A stretch of 7,785 bases of DNA. Origin: Chloroflexi bacterium RBG_16_68_14. Lineage in GTDB: Bacteria > Chloroflexota > Dehalococcoidia > DSTF01 > RBG-16-68-14. The position numbers and the translations under genes are program-made. The notes beneath the pieces were generated by a model. It did not search any database. It was given only the letters and a program-made list of their open reading frames with translations, and was not told where the DNA came from. The stretch covers positions 16,578 to 24,362 of the forward strand of contig MGOB01000003.1 of the NCBI GenBank assembly GCA_001796995.1, written 5' to 3'. Positions 5,152 to 7,785 of this stretch are shown here, in pieces; position 1 is the first letter of the stretch; each line of letters begins with the position of its first letter.

Positions 5152-6513
5152 ATGGAGCCGCGCATCCAGTACGCCCAGACCAGCGACGGCGTGAGCATCG
5201 CCTTCTGGACGCTGGGCGAAGGCGAGCCGCTGGTGCACATGCCGCTCCTGATCAGCAACATCCAACTGGAGTGGCAGATCCCGGAGTGCCGTCGCTGGTA
5301 CGAGCGCCTCGCACAGGGCAGAAAGCTGATCAGGTATGACTTCAGGGGAAGCGGCATGTCAGAGCGCAACGTGACCAGCCTTTCCGTTGAGGCCCTGATG
5401 CTCGACCTGGAGGCAGTAGTAGACCGCCTGGGTCTGGAGAAGTTTGTCTTGTGCGGATTCCTGCACACTGGTCCTCCCGCTATCGCCTACGCGGCCCGTC
5501 ATCCCGAGCGGGTATCCCGTCTCATTCTCTGGGGCACCTACGCGCGAGCCACCGACTGGTCGCAGGTACCGCAGACTCAGGCGGTCCGCGCGCTGATAGA
5601 CAAGGACTGGACATTCTATACGGAAGCACTGGCCCGTTCCTTCCTGGGATGGTCGGAAGGCGAGCCGGCACGGCGCTACGCCGCGCTGGTGCGCGAGAGC
5701 GTTACGCCCGATCTGCTCCAGATAGCCATTCGTGGACTCAACGAGTTCGATGTCCGGGCGCTGCTGCCCCAGGTCAGGTCGCCCACCCTTGTGCTTCACC
5801 GCCGGTCATACGGTGTGCTGGACGTAAGCGTAGCCATGACCCTCGCGTCCGGTGTGCCGGACGCCCGCCTGGCTGTGCTGGAGGGGGAGTCGGGTGCCCC
5901 GTACCTGGGCGATACGGAGGCGGTGCTAGCCGCCATCGACGAGTTCCTGGGCGAAGGAGAGGAGGGCGCGGCGCAGGCTGAGCCTGCCGCGCCGAGCGGC
6001 CTGGTCACCATCCTCTTCACCGACTTGACAGCCTCCACCGCCCTCACCCAGCGCCTCGGCGACGCGAAGGCCCAAGAGCTCCTGCGCACCCACAACACCA
6101 TCGTCCGAGACGCCCTCAAGGCCCACAGTGGCGCCGAGATCAAGCACACCGGCGACGGCATCATGGCGTCGTTCCCGTCCGCCTCAGGCGCCCTCGAGTG
6201 CGCGATCGCCATCCAGCGGGCGGTTGAAGGACACAGCGTAGGGGCGCCCCGACCTGTCGGGGCGCCCCTACAGATCCACATCGGCCTCAACGCGGGCGAG
6301 CCCGTCGCCGAAGAACAAGACCTCTTCGGCACCGCCGTCCAGCTCGCCAGACGCATCTGCGACAAGGCCGAGGGCGGCGAGATCCTCGCCTCGGACGTGG
6401 TGCGGCAGCTCGCGGCGGGTAAGGGCTTCCTCTTCGCCGACCGGGGCGAGGCGGCGCTGCGCGGCTTCGAGGACCCGGTGCGCCTGTACGAGCTGCGCTG
6501 GCGCGACGCCTGA
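5152..6513 (+). CDS. Alpha/beta-hydrolase-like domain fused to class III adenylate/guanylate cyclase
   Basis: 453 residues from ATG 5152. An upstream start at 5110 would add 14 residues but lies in the repeat region and extends past the usual N-terminus. Residues 1-267 follow the alpha/beta-hydrolase fold: YDFRGSGMSER (62-72), the elbow VLCGFLHTGPPAIAYAARHP (99-118), PTLVLHRRSY (211-220) and GESGAPYLGD (245-254). The nucleophile, acid and histidine positions appear to be Leu104, Tyr220 and Gly249, so hydrolase activity is unlikely. Residues 283-453 are a class III cyclase: LFTDLTAST (288-296, metal Asp291), EIKHTGDGIMASF (329-341, base-contacting Lys331 and metal Asp335), and DLFGTAVQLARRI (390-402, Asp390, Gln397 in place of the more common Asn, Arg401). 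It probably makes cAMP from ATP in the cytoplasm under control of the sensor-like N-terminus. A palindrome encodes residues 363-373. First gene of a coupled operon. Confidence 0.92.
   Translation: MEPRIQYAQTSDGVSIAFWTLGEGEPLVHMPLLISNIQLEWQIPECRRWYERLAQGRKLIRYDFRGSGMSERNVTSLSVEALMLDLEAVVDRLGLEKFVLCGFLHTGPPAIAYAARHPERVSRLILWGTYARATDWSQVPQTQAVRALIDKDWTFYTEALARSFLGWSEGEPARRYAALVRESVTPDLLQIAIRGLNEFDVRALLPQVRSPTLVLHRRSYGVLDVSVAMTLASGVPDARLAVLEGESGAPYLGDTEAVLAAIDEFLGEGEEGAAQAEPAAPSGLVTILFTDLTASTALTQRLGDAKAQELLRTHNTIVRDALKAHSGAEIKHTGDGIMASFPSASGALECAIAIQRAVEGHSVGAPRPVGAPLQIHIGLNAGEPVAEEQDLFGTAVQLARRICDKAEGGEILASDVVRQLAAGKGFLFADRGEAALRGFEDPVRLYELRWRDA
6238..6271 (+). repeat. Perfect palindromic element within the cyclase coding sequence
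   Basis: Arms of 15 bp (GTAGGGGCGCCCCGA and its exact complement) surround a 4-base loop CCTG. Each arm also contains the self-complementary GGGGCGCCCC. It is read in frame as V363 to L373 (VGAPRPVGAPL) in the variable loop just before the IHIGLN strand of the cyclase. The inner CGCCCCGA/TCGGGGCG arms recur in the hairpin at 4655-4674. It looks like a REP/MITE-like short repeat that has been tolerated within a gene. Confidence 0.85.
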
Positions 6514-7301
6514 TGGGCAGCAGCCTCAGCTACGACCGCGTGGCCGACATCTACGACGCCACCCGGAGCCTGCCTGAGGACGTCGCCCGCAAGCTCACCG
6601 ATGCCCTCCTGGCGGAGCTCTCCGTCGTGGGGGCAGACCGCGCGCTCGAGGTCGGTATCGGCACCGGCCGCATCGCCCGCCCGCTGGCCGAGCGGGGCAT
6701 GCGCGTCTGCGGCATCGACATCGCGCCGCGCATGCTGGCCCGCCTGCGGGAGCAGCTCGGGCCGGGGCACCTACCGCCCGACCTGGTCCTGGGCGACGCC
6801 ACCCGGCTCCCCATCCGGTCGGGCTCGTTTCGAGCGGTCCTGGCCGTCCACGTGCTGCACCTGGTCTCGTCCCTGGAGCGGGCGGCCGGAGAGCTGCGCC
6901 GCGTGCTGGGACCGGGAGGCGTGCTCTTCCGGAGCCACGTACGCTACGGCGGTGAGCCCCACTGGGACGCTGGCGGCGAGAAATGGGACGAACTGATCCG
7001 CGCCCGCAGCTTCGTCCCCCGCCGCAGCCCCAGGCCCGCGGAGATCCGCGACGCGCTCCGCGCCGTCGGCGGCTCCTATCGCACCGAACCGTACGGCCAG
7101 GGGGAAGACCGCCGCACGCCGGGCGAGAACCTCGACCGCATCCGCCGCCGCATCGACTCCTGGTCGTGGGAGATCCCCGACGACCTGTTCGCCGACTGTC
7201 TCCGGGAGTTCGAGCCGTGGTACAGGCGCCACTACGGCGACATGGACCTGGAACTGGCACAGCCCCTGACGTATGAGGTAGAGGTGTGGAGCTTCGCATG
7301 A
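6513..7301 (+). CDS. Class I SAM-dependent methyltransferase
   Basis: 262 residues. Rossmann-fold methyltransferase of the UbiE/Methyltransf_11 type, transferring a methyl group from S-adenosylmethionine to an unknown, probably small-molecule acceptor. Seen: an N-terminal SYDRVADIYDATR (6-18) typical of this group, motif I LEVGIGTGRI (45-54), acidic motif II Asp69 in GIDIAPRML, motif III-like GDATRLPI (94-101), the central strand FRAVLAVHVLHLV (106-118), and GPGGVLF (133-139) after the last helix. The C-terminal part (about 150-262) is rich in Arg, Trp and acidic residues and may hold the substrate pocket; it matches nothing I know. ATG at 6513 shares one base with the cyclase stop (TGATG), implying coupled translation. 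The next gene starts inside its own stop. No membrane segment or signal is present. Confidence 0.88.
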   Translation: MGSSLSYDRVADIYDATRSLPEDVARKLTDALLAELSVVGADRALEVGIGTGRIARPLAERGMRVCGIDIAPRMLARLREQLGPGHLPPDLVLGDATRLPIRSGSFRAVLAVHVLHLVSSLERAAGELRRVLGPGGVLFRSHVRYGGEPHWDAGGEKWDELIRARSFVPRRSPRPAEIRDALRAVGGSYRTEPYGQGEDRRTPGENLDRIRRRIDSWSWEIPDDLFADCLREFEPWYRRHYGDMDLELAQPLTYEVEVWSFA

Positions 7302-7666
7302 GCGCCGAGCTGGCCGCCCTCGCCGGCGAGGAGTACTGCTACCTGACCACGACCGGCCGCGTCACCGGCCGCCCGCACACCATCGAGATCTGGTTCTCCC
7401 TGCAGGGCGACACGCTCTACCTCCTCTCCGGCGGCAGGGACCGCTCCGACTGGGTGAAGAACGTCCGACGGACGCCGCAGGTGACGGTGCGCATCGCCGA
7501 CAGCGCGTTCCCCGGCCAGGCCCGCATCGTGGAAGACGCCGAGGAGGATGCGCTGGCGCGGCGGCTGCTGGTCGAGAAGTACGCGCCGCGCTACAGCGGC
7601 GACCTCAGCGGCTGGCGTCGCACCGCGCTGCCCGTCGCGATAGACATCGCTGCCAGCCCCCGTTAG
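7298..7666 (+). CDS. F420/flavin split-barrel oxidoreductase (nitroreductase-family deazaflavin-dependent type)
   Basis: 122 residues from ATG 7298, which overlaps the methyltransferase stop (ATGA) and has GGAG 6 bases upstream. A GTG at 7286 would add four residues. The sequence fits the small split beta-barrel of the F420-dependent Ddn-like/DUF385 oxidoreductases: YLTTTGRVTGRPHTIEIWF (15-33) covers the first hairpin with the conserved TTGRxTGxPR-like turn. LYLLSGGRDRSDWVKNVRRT (40-59) is the cofactor-phosphate-binding loop and helix, followed by PQVTVRIAD (60-68) and a C-terminal helical and strand section with YAPRYSGDLSGWRRTALPVAIDI (95-117). Members use F420H2 or bind F420/FMN/heme-like ligands to reduce varied substrates. 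Which cofactor is used here cannot be read from the motif alone. Third gene of the cyclase operon; cytoplasmic. Confidence 0.85.
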   Translation: MSAELAALAGEEYCYLTTTGRVTGRPHTIEIWFSLQGDTLYLLSGGRDRSDWVKNVRRTPQVTVRIADSAFPGQARIVEDAEEDALARRLLVEKYAPRYSGDLSGWRRTALPVAIDIAASPR

Positions 7667-7785
7667 ATGGACGACCTCGAGCGCGTGCTGGGCTGGTTCG
7701 AATCGGGTGCGCTGCTGCGCCCCTCTCCCGACGTCCCCAACACCATCGATCTATCGCGCGCGCTGGCTTCCCTGTCGGGAGTCGG
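7667..7785 (+). CDS. Start of an unidentified protein (3' end outside window)
   Basis: An ATG directly follows the oxidoreductase TAG (no spacer), and the frame stays open for 39 codons to the window edge. It begins MDDLERVLGWFESGALLRPS and continues with DVPNTIDLSRALASLSGV. The phrase VPNxxDLxRALAxLxG vaguely recalls the N-terminus of alkaline phosphatase/nucleotide pyrophosphatase-family proteins of Chloroflexota, but too little is present to claim this. Direct abutment and GC-biased third positions support a real gene in the same operon. Confidence 0.6.
   Translation, partial: MDDLERVLGWFESGALLRPSPDVPNTIDLSRALASLSGV

Noticed and set aside
6238..6271. CRISPR-type repeat or insertion-sequence end
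   Set aside because: Only a single copy of this size is present, with no spacers, no transposase and no clear target-site duplication around it.
5796..6770. Minus-strand open frame of 324 codons opposite the cyclase and methyltransferase
   Set aside because: Both sense genes have full family motifs; the antisense product is Ser/Arg/Ala-rich with no recognisable domain.

Overview
The window is a GC-rich bacterial stretch packed with genes in short-overlap operons. A Chloroflexota origin (Dehalococcoidia-like or a relative), probably from a metagenome, is my best inference. It rests on the hydrolase-cyclase fusion, an F420-type flavin/deazaflavin oxidoreductase, a CbbQ/NorQ-type ATPase and short GC-rich palindromes of the GGGGCGCCCC type. 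An actinobacterial relative cannot be excluded. No rRNA, tRNA, CRISPR array or transposase is visible.

Region 1 (1-1322, minus strand): an SDH-family Clp-fold serine proteinase runs off the left edge. It is preceded by a 68-residue hypothetical gene 9 bases upstream, with a plausible sigma-70-type promoter in front of the pair. This module looks less GC-rich than its neighbours. The intergenic stretch behind it holds two imperfect dyads that may end the next operon.

Region 2 (1323-5041, minus strand), in transcription order: a small membrane protein, then coaE (dephospho-CoA kinase), a CbbQ/NirQ/NorQ-type AAA ATPase, hicA, hicB, a secreted lipoprotein cyclophilin (peptidyl-prolyl isomerase), and a calcineurin-like metallophosphoesterase. 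Most junctions from coaE to the isomerase overlap by 1-4 bases or lie 3 bases apart. The toxin-antitoxin pair is therefore embedded inside a housekeeping operon and translationally linked to both sides. A candidate promoter in front of coaE would start the message almost exactly at a GC-rich hairpin.

Region 3 (5042-5151): a divergent control region. It holds an extended -10 promoter for the membrane protein, a four-tract G-quadruplex motif (three CAGGGGT repeats) and a -10-like box just before the plus-strand operon.

Region 4 (5152-7785, plus strand): a tightly coupled operon (TGATG overlap, ATGA overlap, then a direct stop-start junction). It encodes an alpha/beta-hydrolase/class III nucleotide cyclase fusion, a SAM methyltransferase, an F420/flavin split-barrel oxidoreductase, and the first 39 codons of an unidentified protein. 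The hydrolase half of the cyclase appears to have lost all three catalytic triad positions while the cyclase half keeps its metal- and base-binding residues, so it may be a ligand sensor driving nucleotide synthesis. A perfect 15-bp-arm palindrome lies in frame within the cyclase coding sequence. Its core arms also occur in the hairpin ahead of coaE, suggesting a dispersed palindromic repeat family.
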